A stretch of 42,695 bases of DNA from an uncultured bacterium (GTDB lineage Bacteria > Actinomycetota > Coriobacteriia > Coriobacteriales > Coriobacteriaceae): NCBI GenBank assembly GCA_905214525.1, contig CAJMMN010000019.1, positions 1-42,695 of the forward strand, in the 5' to 3' direction. The first letter of the stretch is position 1, and every line of letters starts with the position of its first letter. The position numbers were made by a program, and so were the translations under genes. This document shows, one piece after another, positions 1 to 7,048 of the stretch. Below the pieces are notes generated by a model. That model was given only the letters and a program-made list of their open reading frames with translations, searched no databases and had not been told where the DNA came from.

Positions 1-224
1 CATTGCTGCTCGAGGCTGGGGTAGAGGTGGTAGAAGCCGTCGAAAAGGCTCTTGAAGCCAAAGGCTTGCTGCCAGTCCGCCATTCCTGCGCGCGCCATGC
101 CCGCGCGGTTGTAATGGTTGAACCCGGCGGCGCTCGACATGCCCGAGCCGATGCCGACGATGATGGCGTCGGCATCGTCGATAAGGCTTCGAAGCCTACG
201 CGCTTCTCTTTCTAGGGGTGGCAT
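1..224 (-). CDS. SirTM-like sirtuin, N-terminal fragment (gene continues past left edge)
   Basis: The minus strand reads an open frame from ATG at 224 to the window edge. It begins MPPLEREARRLRSLIDDADA and contains a sirtuin NAD-binding glycine motif, IVGIGSGMSSAAGF, at about residues 22-35. This is close to the GAGxSxxxGF signature of sirtuins and resembles the macrodomain-linked SirTM class. A GGAG ribosome site lies about 8 nt upstream of the ATG. The start overlaps the stop of the preceding sirtuin gene by 13 bp, so translation is probably coupled. Of the three tandem paralogs this has the best-preserved glycine motif. The catalytic region and any zinc ribbon lie outside the window, so activity cannot be judged. 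Family assignment is fairly secure; substrate is unknown. Confidence 0.75.
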   Translation of the reverse strand, partial: MPPLEREARRLRSLIDDADAIIVGIGSGMSSAAGFNHYNRAGMARAGMADWQQAFGFKSLFDGFYHLYPSLEQQ

Positions 225-910
225 CGGGCGATCTCCTCGAAAGCCGGGGTCATATCGCCGTCAACGAGAATCGTCTCGCACGAGGCGTCGGGCGCCATGG
301 CCTGGCTGTAGTTGAACACGATGTAGGTGGCGTGCTCGCAGACGTTCGCGATCTGGGCGAGCATGTGCTTTATGATGCCGTTGCGCAGTCCCACGCCAAG
401 TTCGAGGATGGCGACCCTGCCGTTGCGATGGGCTTGCACAAGGCGCTCGAGCTCCTCGAGCTGGGCCGTGGCGAGGGCGTCTGGATGGGCGAGACGCCGC
501 TCGTCGATCGACGTGCGTATGCTCCCCTCCGTCTCGAGCACGCGGTTCTCGTTGAACCCTGCGCGTACGAAGTGCCCGTCGATATTGCACGTGACCACGA
601 AGGTGTCGGCGTGCTCTGTAAGACGCCGCAGCCCGTTCATGAGCGGGCTGGGCTCATACTCGACATACTCCTTTTGATGGAACCGCTCGACCCATCGGCT
701 TCGCACGCTGGCATCCGGGGAGGCGAGCCCCTGCAGTATGCAGCCGATGCCGTCGGCCTGAGCGAGGTCGCCGTACGCCTCTCGGAAATGAGCATCGGCG
801 CAGAAGAGGTTGAGCCCCTCTGCCATGTCCAGCCCGTTGCTGGCGCCGATGATGACAAGATCCGCCTCGGCTAGCGCCCTGCCTATGCGAACTGCTTTCA
901 CCGTTTCCAT
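212..910 (-). CDS. Divergent sirtuin-like protein without zinc ribbon
   Basis: This 232-residue protein is the middle gene of a tandem sirtuin-like trio. It has a degenerate N-terminal glycine motif (IIGASNGLDMAEG, about residues 20-32). A TCNIDGHFVRAGF segment near residue 110 matches the sirtuin NID region, and LELGVGLRNGIIKHML near residue 170 matches the late nucleotide-binding part. The two Cys pairs of the zinc ribbon are absent, and where sirtuins have His-Gly this protein has Glu-Gly (LETEGS). It may therefore be a non-catalytic or altered partner of its neighbours. The ATG at 910 has GGGGAGG upstream and lies 3 nt after the stop of the upstream paralog; its own stop overlaps the next gene. 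Fold by motif is likely; function is inference. Confidence 0.7.
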   Translation of the reverse strand: METVKAVRIGRALAEADLVIIGASNGLDMAEGLNLFCADAHFREAYGDLAQADGIGCILQGLASPDASVRSRWVERFHQKEYVEYEPSPLMNGLRRLTEHADTFVVTCNIDGHFVRAGFNENRVLETEGSIRTSIDERRLAHPDALATAQLEELERLVQAHRNGRVAILELGVGLRNGIIKHMLAQIANVCEHATYIVFNYSQAMAPDASCETILVDGDMTPAFEEIARCHP

Positions 911-913
911 GTG

Positions 914-1879
914 CTACCTCCCCAGCGTCTTGCGCACGTCGGCGAGCACGTCGGCGATGTCGGCGCGAACGGCGAGCCCCCAATCCTCGATCGCGCGGGG
1001 GAGAAACTGCGTCCTGTTGTTCACGGCGATGTAGCTAGCCTGCGACAACTGCGCCGTGAGGGCCCAGAACGGCTCCTGGATAAACGCGGGCGTCATGCGG
1101 CCCACGCCCAGCTCGAGGAAAAGGATCCTCTGCCGCGCGTGCGCGTCGAGCCAGTCGGACACCTTGTGGTACTGCTCCTCGTAGAGCTCGCCCTGCAGGA
1201 AGTTGCCGTAGCCGCGAACCCAGGGGAACGCCTCTGCCCCGCAGTGCGGGCAGCGCGGCACGAGCTCTGTCGGAACCTCAAGGCCGTCTCCCATGGCCTC
1301 TACCATGTTGGAGACCGGCTCGACCGCTTCCCACACCGCGTCGGTGCAACAGCGGGAGCACTGAAAGAAGCGGTGGTCGCCTTGGATCTCTGCCACCTTC
1401 TCCCAGGGGTAGAGCTTCACAAACTGCGTGTCCTGGTTGGTGGTGAGCACGAAGAAATCCTTCTCGGCGAGAATGGCGTCGAGGTCCTTGTAGGGCTTGC
1501 GCAGCGGGGCGTTGAGCGTGGTGTCGAGGAAGGTGGCGAGGTATCCCCAGCGCGCCTCGGCGGTGGGCCAGCGGTAGAACGACCCCTCGAAAGCGCCCTT
1601 GAAACCGTAACGCTCGGCGAATTTGCCGAAATGCCTGCGATAGGTTGCGTTGTCCTCGTAATAGAAGTCGCCGCCGCCCGCCGCGGAGAGCCCAGAGGCC
1701 CCGCCCACCAGCACGCAATCGGCTTCCTCGATCATGCGGGCGAAGTCCCTGATTTGCTGGTCGTAGGGCTCGGGCTCGCGGTCACTCAGCTCATAGGGCG
1801 TGCCGCCGCTGCGGTAGGCGGCCTGAAGGGAAAACGATTGGTTGGTGAGCTCGATAACGAGCTGTTCGTATAGAGTCAC
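914..1879 (-). CDS. SirTM-like sirtuin (predicted protein ADP-ribosyltransferase/deacylase)
   Basis: A 321-residue sirtuin-family protein. Visible elements are the glycine-rich NAD motif (VLVGGASGLSAAGGG, about 57-70), the TTNQD motif (146-150), and a zinc ribbon with C174/C177 and C210/C213. A LELGVGRMTPAFI segment lies near the C-terminus. The usual catalytic His of the HG motif is replaced by Gln (EIQGD, Q166). Loss of that His is a known trait of the SirTM class, which ADP-ribosylates proteins rather than deacetylating them; activity here is inference. I chose GTG at 1879 because GAAAGAGAG lies 7 nt upstream and the divergent regulator's operator and promoter occupy the space beyond. An upstream ATG at 1930 would put that operator inside the gene. 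It is the first gene of the trio and probably TetR-controlled. Confidence 0.78.
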   Translation of the reverse strand: MTLYEQLVIELTNQSFSLQAAYRSGGTPYELSDREPEPYDQQIRDFARMIEEADCVLVGGASGLSAAGGGDFYYEDNATYRRHFGKFAERYGFKGAFEGSFYRWPTAEARWGYLATFLDTTLNAPLRKPYKDLDAILAEKDFFVLTTNQDTQFVKLYPWEKVAEIQGDHRFFQCSRCCTDAVWEAVEPVSNMVEAMGDGLEVPTELVPRCPHCGAEAFPWVRGYGNFLQGELYEEQYHKVSDWLDAHARQRILFLELGVGRMTPAFIQEPFWALTAQLSQASYIAVNNRTQFLPRAIEDWGLAVRADIADVLADVRKTLGR

Positions 1880-1901
1880 TTGATACTCTCTTTCAGCTAT
1901 A

Positions 1902-1917
1902 ATAAACAGGTGTCTAT
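1902..1917. promoter_or_regulatory. Operator-like palindrome between tetR-type gene and sirtuin operon
   Basis: A 16-bp near-perfect inverted repeat reads ATAAACAGGTGTCTAT (arms ATARACA and TGTYTAT, one mismatched pair). It lies just upstream of the GTG of the sirtuin operon and overlaps the end of a perfect TATAAT (1898-1903) that could be the -10 of the rightward regulator gene. Size, symmetry and position fit a TetR-family operator controlling both directions. This is inferred from sequence only. Confidence 0.6.
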
Positions 1918-2022
1918 AAAAAGTATCCATGTCGATTTGCTTAAGAGCAATGAACAGCTTCGGCCTGCTGTCGATAAACGAGCGTTTGCCGGGCATTGTC
2001 GAGCGTTGCAATTGGAGGGGTA

Positions 2023-2577
2023 ATGGAAGCGGGGAAGATCGATCGTCGCCGACGCTATACACTCTCGGTCATACGGGAGGCGTTCTTCGCGCTGCTGGCC
2101 GAGGTCGGCTTCGCGAAGATGACGGTAGCGGATATCTGCCGACGCGCCGATATCAACCGTGGCACGTTCTATCTGCACTACGAGGACAAGTTCGCCCTGC
2201 TCGACGCGCTTATCGACGAGGCCTTGGCGGCGGTGCCGCCGCTCGAGGGAACGGAGGCGGGCGCCCTCTGCCAGCGTCCGCCGGCAAACGATGACTATTA
2301 TCTGCTCTACTCGGATGACGACGCGTACGCCCGGGTGGCACAGCGCGTCGTCGAGCGCGGCGCCGAGCAGATGGTTCCCTCGATCATGGAGGAGACTGGG
2401 CTTTCGCGCGAGGACGCCTATCTGCTCTTCGTCCACAACGTCCAGGGAAATCTCGCGGTCAACCGCCTGCTCGGTTGGAGGCGAGGGCCCGAGTTTGCCC
2501 ACGCTCAGGAGCTGCTCAGCGCCTATTCCGAAGGGGGCATGCGGGCGGTATCGGCTCGTCGCGATCCCCGTAGTTGA
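2023..2577 (+). CDS. TetR/AcrR-family transcriptional regulator
   Basis: A 184-residue regulator. Residues 1-60 form a TetR-type helix-turn-helix: RRRYTLSVIREAFFALLAEVGFAKMTV, then the recognition region ADICRRADINRGTFYLHY. The remaining helical ligand domain is not recognisable. ATG at 2023 is preferred over an ATG 27 nt upstream because GGAGGGG (2014-2020) sits just before it. It is transcribed divergently from the three sirtuin genes across the 1902-1917 palindrome, so it most likely represses them and itself. The ligand is unknown; the NAD-related and redox neighbours suggest a stress or redox signal, but that is a guess. Confidence 0.88.
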   Translation: MEAGKIDRRRRYTLSVIREAFFALLAEVGFAKMTVADICRRADINRGTFYLHYEDKFALLDALIDEALAAVPPLEGTEAGALCQRPPANDDYYLLYSDDDAYARVAQRVVERGAEQMVPSIMEETGLSREDAYLLFVHNVQGNLAVNRLLGWRRGPEFAHAQELLSAYSEGGMRAVSARRDPRS

Positions 2578-2744
2578 TCTTGACAGCGTGCCATTTCAGG
2601 CAGGCGACGTTGCTATGGCCCCTCTTTGGTTTTCGATGTTGTATAAGGCAATCGCAATCGCCTTGAGCTTCTTTAGGGAACTTGAGCAAGAGATATGGCC
2701 TGCTGGCGATTGATTAACCCCATTTGTTTTGGTTACAAGAAAAA

Positions 2745-2764
2745 ATGCTGCGCGCCTGCAGCAT
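2745..2764 (+). promoter_or_regulatory. Small hairpin directly upstream of a ribosome site
   Basis: ATGCTGC (2745-2751) and GCAGCAT (2758-2764) form a 7-bp stem with a 6-nt loop. It ends at the AAGGAGAGGG ribosome site of the flavoprotein gene at 2782. It could be an operator or a 5'-UTR hairpin affecting translation. The rest of 2578-2781 shows no convincing gene. Confidence 0.35.
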
Positions 2765-2781
2765 GAAGGAGAGGGAATCCT

Positions 2782-3312
2782 ATGAATATCGTTGTATTGA
2801 GCGGCAGCCCGCGTAAGGGCGCCAATACCGATACCATGGTCGAGGCGTTTGCCGAGACCGCGCGTGAGGGCGGCCATACGGTCGAGGTCATCCGCGTTGC
2901 CAGCAAGAAGATCGCCGGCTGCTTGGGATGCCAGTACTGCTTCGCCCATGAGGGCGTCTGCGTGCAGAAGGATGACATGGCCAACGTGATTGAGTCGCTG
3001 AAAGACACCGACATGGTTGTCTTCGCTTCGCCTATCTACTGGTTTGACATCACTGCGCAGGAAAAGACCGCCATCGACCGCCTGTACGCCTTCGGTGCCA
3101 CGGGTTTCCCGTTCACCAAGACGGCCCTTTTGCTCGATAGCCACAGCGAGGGTGTCTATGATGCGGCGATTGCCATGTACAAGTCAACCTGCGCGTACTG
3201 CAAGTGGGAGGACCAGGGCATTGTCACCATTAGCGGCATGACCAAGCGCGACAGCATGGCCTCCTCGCCCAAGTTGGAAGAGGTGCGCGAGCTCGCCCGC
3301 AAGCTCGCCTAA
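2782..3312 (+). CDS. Iron-sulfur flavoprotein-like NAD(P)H-dependent FMN reductase
   Basis: A 176-residue flavodoxin-fold protein. The N-terminal FMN phosphate loop is SGSPRKGANTDTM (residues 7-19). Four cysteines at 47, 50, 53 and 60 give CX2CX2CX6C, the spacing of the [4Fe-4S] ligands in archaeal and bacterial iron-sulfur flavoproteins. A SPIYWFDIT segment near residue 84 is the usual flavin-contacting loop. It probably transfers electrons from NAD(P)H or ferredoxin to quinones or other small acceptors in the cytoplasm; the substrate is unknown. The start is fixed by AAGGAGAGGG 7 nt upstream. It reads in the same direction as the TetR-type gene, about 200 bp downstream, so co-regulation is possible but not shown. 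Confidence 0.85.
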   Translation: MNIVVLSGSPRKGANTDTMVEAFAETAREGGHTVEVIRVASKKIAGCLGCQYCFAHEGVCVQKDDMANVIESLKDTDMVVFASPIYWFDITAQEKTAIDRLYAFGATGFPFTKTALLLDSHSEGVYDAAIAMYKSTCAYCKWEDQGIVTISGMTKRDSMASSPKLEEVRELARKLA

Positions 3313-3325
3313 GGACAAGAGGAGC

Positions 3326-3390
3326 GCATGGCAATCAGCACAAGCGGAAATGCTTGCTGCCCTTACCAAGAGGATTGCTGATTGCCATGC
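3326..3390 (+). repeat. 15-bp perfect inverted repeat enclosing a possible micro-ORF
   Basis: GCATGGCAATCAGCA (3326-3340) and its exact complement (3376-3390) are separated by 35 nt. There is no T-run after the second arm, so this is not a standard rho-independent terminator. It lies 13 bp after the flavoprotein stop and just beyond the 3' end of the converging ATPase gene. Confidence 0.6.
3328..3381 (+). CDS. Possible 17-residue peptide (MAISTSGNACCPYQEDC)
   Basis: ATG at 3328 follows an AAGAGGAG ribosome-like site by 4 nt and opens a 17-codon frame with three cysteines, ending in TGA at 3379-3381. Both ends lie inside the arms of the inverted repeat at 3326-3390. A good ribosome site is the only evidence that it is translated; it may equally be part of a non-coding hairpin. 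Confidence 0.2.
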   Translation: MAISTSGNACCPYQEDC

Positions 3391-3420
3391 AACGATGCTC
3401 CCGCGGACAATTCCGGTGTG

Positions 3421-4515
3421 CTAAAACGCCTTCTCGTTCAAGAATTCCCTGAACGCGGGGATGTCGAAGCCGACGAGGCCACGTCCACGTTCCCCGATAA
3501 CGCCGTCCTCGAGGAGGCGGCGTTTGTATTGGCTTGCGTAGTTGCTGGCGACGCCCATGCGTTTGGCTATCTCCGAGACCCTGCTGGGGCCAGAATCGGG
3601 CAGCATCGCGAGCAAAAACTCAATGTCTTTATCGGAAAGCTCCTGATAGGTCGTTTCGAGAATACGATCGCGCAGCTCCATACGGGCAAGCAGAGAACCC
3701 TGCTGGACATCGGATGTACTGATTTGGGGCGAGTTTTCCGAAACATCCCAAGTGCGATATCCGACGAGCTGCATCATGTAGGGAAATCCGTCGACGGCCT
3801 TCACGGCATCCTCGAGCGCTTCTGGCGTGATTGAGCGTCCTCCTGCTTCAATGGTTTTACGAAATGCATTTGCAATCTCAACATCAGTGATTCGTCCCAG
3901 CTGATGATACTGGGAGCGTCTGAGGAACGAGACGGAATCGTTACGTAGCAACGCCGATACTTTGTAGGGCAGTCCTGCCATGAGTAGGGCAACTTTTTTA
4001 CCTTCGCGTACAAAGTGCTGGTAAACAGAGGCAAATTGAAGCATTTCTTCGAGATCGACGGTGACTTCATCGATGGTGATGAGAAGTCCGATGTCATGTT
4101 TTTCGAGTTGCTTAAAGATGCCATTCATGCGCGTGCGCCAGTTGCCCTGAGCCTCTTGAGCGTATGTCCAATCGATGCCCACTGGGCCAATTTGAACACC
4201 GTTTATGCGCGCGTGAGGCTGTGAGAGGTAGCTATCTGCGGCTTCTTTGGTTCGCTCGATAATATCTTCGAGCATGCCTGGCATGGCGGAGACATTTGCT
4301 GCGATCCAGTCGTGTTCAAGCGCCGTTTCTGAAAGGAGCGAGAGAAGTGCCGTCTTGCCCGTTCCCCTTGCGCCAGTAAAAATGGTCGACAGGTTGGGAT
4401 CTCCTGGGCCGTTGATAAAGCCACGGTTGATGTCGCGCAGGATATGCTCGCGACCCGCTAGAAAGGGAGGGACGCTTCCAAATGTTGGGGTAAAGGGGTT
4501 CTTGCTGTACTCCAT
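3421..4515 (-). CDS. AAA ATPase with C-terminal winged-helix (ORC1-like/archaeal-type ATPase)
   Basis: A 364-residue P-loop ATPase. Walker A is GARGTGKT (about 48-55), Walker B is LLITIDEV (about 140), and a sensor-like LLMAGLP lies near 180. The C-terminal 60 residues form a MarR/winged-helix-like segment (SRVSEIAKRMGVASNYASQYKRRL). This architecture matches uncharacterised bacterial ATPases with an AAA/ORC-like core and a DNA-binding tail; no function is established. ATG at 4515 follows AAAGGAG by 5 nt. Frame continuing upstream is an artefact of three copies of a 19-bp repeat there. It is the last of four minus-strand genes, after the topoisomerase pair, but a strong terminator separates it from them, so it probably has its own promoter and may bind the repeats. 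Confidence 0.8.
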   Translation of the reverse strand: MEYSKNPFTPTFGSVPPFLAGREHILRDINRGFINGPGDPNLSTIFTGARGTGKTALLSLLSETALEHDWIAANVSAMPGMLEDIIERTKEAADSYLSQPHARINGVQIGPVGIDWTYAQEAQGNWRTRMNGIFKQLEKHDIGLLITIDEVTVDLEEMLQFASVYQHFVREGKKVALLMAGLPYKVSALLRNDSVSFLRRSQYHQLGRITDVEIANAFRKTIEAGGRSITPEALEDAVKAVDGFPYMMQLVGYRTWDVSENSPQISTSDVQQGSLLARMELRDRILETTYQELSDKDIEFLLAMLPDSGPSRVSEIAKRMGVASNYASQYKRRLLEDGVIGERGRGLVGFDIPAFREFLNEKAF

Positions 4516-4524
4516 GGTAGCTCC

Positions 4525-4580
4525 TTTGCAGGTTTTGCTAATTTTTGCAAGTTTTGCTAACTTTTGCAAGTTTTGCTAAC
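4525..4580 (-). repeat. Three tandem copies of a 19-bp repeat at the 5' end of the ATPase gene
   Basis: TTTTGCAAGTTTTGCTAAC occurs exactly at 4543-4561 and again at 4562-4580, and with three changes at 4524-4542. Each unit contains a small dyad (GCAA, 3 nt, TTGC on the minus strand). The array lies just upstream of the ribosome site of the ATPase gene, where an operator array or a slippage-prone tract would act. There are no spacers of CRISPR kind. Confidence 0.8.
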
Positions 4581-4620
4581 GACTGACCAAAGGGCATCGA
4601 AGTAGTGACGCTGACATTTT

Positions 4621-4658
4621 TTACGCAGAAAAATAAGCAGAAATCAATTTATCTGCGT
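4621..4658 (-). promoter_or_regulatory. AT-rich dyad with a possible promoter for the ATPase gene
   Basis: ACGCAGA (4623-4629) and TCTGCGT (4652-4658), flanked by matching A/T runs, form an AT-rich dyad. On the minus strand the same stretch holds TTGATT, 18 nt, then TAAAAA, a plausible weak promoter placed between the topoisomerase terminator and the 19-bp repeats. No stronger candidate is visible. Confidence 0.3.
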
Positions 4659-4670
4659 TAAAAAATAGTT

Positions 4671-4725
4671 GAGAAGAAAAACGACGAGTCCCGGGCGCAA
4701 TGCCGTTGCGTTCCGGGCCTCGTCG
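4671..4725 (-). terminator. Rho-independent terminator after topoisomerase subunit A
   Basis: CGACGAG (4682-4688), CCCGG and CGCAA pair with TTGCG, CCGGG and CTCGTCG (4719-4725) in a long GC hairpin. On the minus strand it is followed by TTTTTCTTCTC. It sits 38 bp after the stop of the topoisomerase A gene. Confidence 0.85.
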
Positions 4726-4762
4726 CTTTGCGAAGTATCTAACGATCTCGTTGCCGTGGTAC

Positions 4763-7003
4763 CTAGTCAAACAAACTCGGCATGTCATTTTCCTTCATGA
4801 GGGCGCCGGCGGAGGGCAGGCTCTGCGCGGTGAACTTCTCGGCCGAGACGCCGGCGCCAAGGATTTCCTCGGTCGTGCCGACGGTGGTGACCGAGCGGCC
4901 CTTCTTGGCCGTAAAGGCCTGGACGCCCTGCGTGTTGGTGGTCGTCTTGGTCTTGAGCAGCGACGTGTTGAAGTTCATCAGGCGGTAGTCGCTCGAGACC
5001 AGCGCGAGGTCGCGGTCCTCCTTGAGCACCTGCGCATACAGCAGCTTGCTGCCGCCGTAGATGGCGTTCTTAAGGCGCTTGCGGTTGGTCTTGGTAGCGT
5101 ATCCAGAAAGCGCGACACGCACCACGCGGCCGTTCTCAAAGACGAACAGCACGTCGGCCTTGTAGTCCTCGGGGTCGATGACCCAGATGACGCTCTCGTC
5201 GGGTTCCATCTCGAGATCGGTCGGAAGGTACGAGCCCAGCTGGGCCGACTTGGTATCCTCAAACGCCGCGACCTTGCACTTGTACACCTGGCTCTTGTTG
5301 GTAAAGACCAGCAGCTCGTGCGTGTTGGAGGACGGGAACTCGATAAAGGGTTTGTCGCCGTCCTTGTACTTGAGCGTGGTCGCCTTCTTGAGCACGCGGT
5401 CCGTCATCTTCTTAAGGTAGCCGTCGCGCGAGAGCATGATGGTGACCGGGTACTCCTCGACCTCGGGCTCCAGGCTTACCTCGATGACCTCATGGGGCTC
5501 GATCCTGCCCGTGCGGCGCGGCATCACGTACTTCTTGTTAACCGCGGCCAGCTCGTCGCTGATGACCTTCTTGATGTTGTCCTCGCTCGAGAGGATCTCC
5601 TCGAGTTCGGCGATCTCGCCCTCGAGCTTGGCAATGTCCTTGGTGCGGTTGAGGATGTATTCCTCGTTGATGTTGCGGAGCTTGAGCTCGGCGACAAACT
5701 CGGCCTGGGTCTCGTCGATGTCGAAACCCTTCATAAGGTTGGGTACAACCTCTGCCTCGAGCTTAGTGCCGCGGATGATGGCGATGGCCTTGTCGATGTC
5801 GAGCAGAATTGCCTCGAGGCCGTGCAGAAGGTGCAGACGCTCGGACTTTTTGTCCAGGTCAAAGCTAATGCGGCGACGCGTGGACTCAATACGCCACTTG
5901 ACCCACTCGTGCAGGATCTGGCGCACGCCCATAACACGGGGATAGCCGTCGACGAGCACGTTGAAGTTGCACGAGAACGAATCCTGCAGCGTGGTCGAGC
6001 GATAGAGCTTGGCCATGAGCTTGTCGGGGTCGACACCGCGCTTAAGGTCGATGGCGATACGCAGACCCGAGAGGTCGGTCTCGTCGCGGATGTCAGCGAT
6101 CTCTTTGACCTTGCCCTCCTTGGAGAGCTTGACGATGCGCTCGATGATGACATCGGTCTTGGTGGTGTAGGGGATCTCGTAGACCTCGATGATGCGCTCT
6201 TCGGGAATCCAGCGCCAGCGGGAGCGAATCTGGAAGCTGCCCAGGCCGGTCTCGACGATCTTCTCCATCTCCTCGCGGCGGTAGATAATCTCGCCGCCGG
6301 TCGAGAAGTCGGGCATGGGCATGTACTCGAGCAGGTCGCAGTCGGGATCCTGCAGGTAGTGCATCGTGGCGGTGCAGACCTCGTTGAGGTTGAAACCGCA
6401 GATGTCGGACGCCATGGCGACGCCGATGCCCTTATTGGCCGAGACAAGGATGTTGGGGAACGTGGTGGGCAGCAGGCGCGGCTCCTTCATGGCGCCGTCG
6501 TAGCTGTCGACGAAGTCGACCGGGTCCTTGTCGATGTCCTTGAAGATCTCGGCGCTGATGGGGGAGAGCTTGGCCTCGGTGTAACGCGAGGCGGCGTAGC
6601 TCAGGTCGCCCGAATAGTACTTGCCAAAGTTGCCCTTCGACTCCACGAAGGGGGCAAGCAGCGCTTCGTTGCCCGTCGCCAGGCGCACCATCGTTTCGTA
6701 GATCGCGGCATCGCCGTGCGGGTTGAGCTTCATGGTCTGACCCACGATGTTGGCGCTCTTTTGGCGCTCGCCCTTGAGCAGGCCCATCTTGTACATAGTG
6801 TAGAGCAGCTTGCGGTGCGAGGGCTTAAAGCCGTCGATCTCGGGGAATGCACGCGAGACGTTGACGCTCATAGCGTAGGGCATGTAGTTGACCTCGAGCG
6901 TCTGCGTAATCGGCTGGTCGGTGACCTCGGAGTGCAGGCCGATGACGTTCTCGGCGTTGACCTGCTTTTTCTTTGGCTGGTTCTTCGTCTTCTTCTTTGC
7001 CAC
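4763..7003 (-). CDS. Type IIA DNA topoisomerase subunit A (ParC/GyrA-like, divergent)
   Basis: A 746-residue DNA-cleaving subunit. The N-terminus is lysine-rich. The breakage-reunion domain runs to about residue 480 and contains active-site Arg140-Tyr141 (AASRYTEAKLS). The quinolone-pocket segment is NPHGDAAIYE (residues 94-103), with Ala99 at the position equivalent to E. coli GyrA Ser83 and Glu103 at Asp87. A coiled-coil region (residues 430-490) precedes a C-terminal beta-pinwheel-like domain. No GyrA box (QRRGGKG) is visible in that domain, which argues for a decatenase (topoisomerase IV-like) rather than a supercoiling gyrase. It follows the B subunit gene by 45 bp in one operon. It is likely a paralog to the housekeeping gyrase, but the rest of the genome is not visible. 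Confidence 0.9.
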   Translation of the reverse strand: MAKKKTKNQPKKKQVNAENVIGLHSEVTDQPITQTLEVNYMPYAMSVNVSRAFPEIDGFKPSHRKLLYTMYKMGLLKGERQKSANIVGQTMKLNPHGDAAIYETMVRLATGNEALLAPFVESKGNFGKYYSGDLSYAASRYTEAKLSPISAEIFKDIDKDPVDFVDSYDGAMKEPRLLPTTFPNILVSANKGIGVAMASDICGFNLNEVCTATMHYLQDPDCDLLEYMPMPDFSTGGEIIYRREEMEKIVETGLGSFQIRSRWRWIPEERIIEVYEIPYTTKTDVIIERIVKLSKEGKVKEIADIRDETDLSGLRIAIDLKRGVDPDKLMAKLYRSTTLQDSFSCNFNVLVDGYPRVMGVRQILHEWVKWRIESTRRRISFDLDKKSERLHLLHGLEAILLDIDKAIAIIRGTKLEAEVVPNLMKGFDIDETQAEFVAELKLRNINEEYILNRTKDIAKLEGEIAELEEILSSEDNIKKVISDELAAVNKKYVMPRRTGRIEPHEVIEVSLEPEVEEYPVTIMLSRDGYLKKMTDRVLKKATTLKYKDGDKPFIEFPSSNTHELLVFTNKSQVYKCKVAAFEDTKSAQLGSYLPTDLEMEPDESVIWVIDPEDYKADVLFVFENGRVVRVALSGYATKTNRKRLKNAIYGGSKLLYAQVLKEDRDLALVSSDYRLMNFNTSLLKTKTTTNTQGVQAFTAKKGRSVTTVGTTEEILGAGVSAEKFTAQSLPSAGALMKENDMPSLFD

Positions 7004-7048
7004 GATTTCCTCTTGAACCTCTTATAGGCCGTCGTTATCGATTTGCTG

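Noticed and set aside
1880..2062. Upstream extension of the first sirtuin gene to 2062
   Set aside because: It would overlap the TetR-type start, its ribosome site and the operator; GTG 1879 has the better ribosome site.
4524..4580. Tandem repeats considered as a short CRISPR array
   Set aside because: The units abut with no spacers, are only 19 bp, and no cas gene is nearby.
4700..7027. A 775-codon open frame on the plus strand
   Set aside because: It is the antisense of the topoisomerase A gene, a GC-rich codon shadow with no family motifs and no ribosome site.
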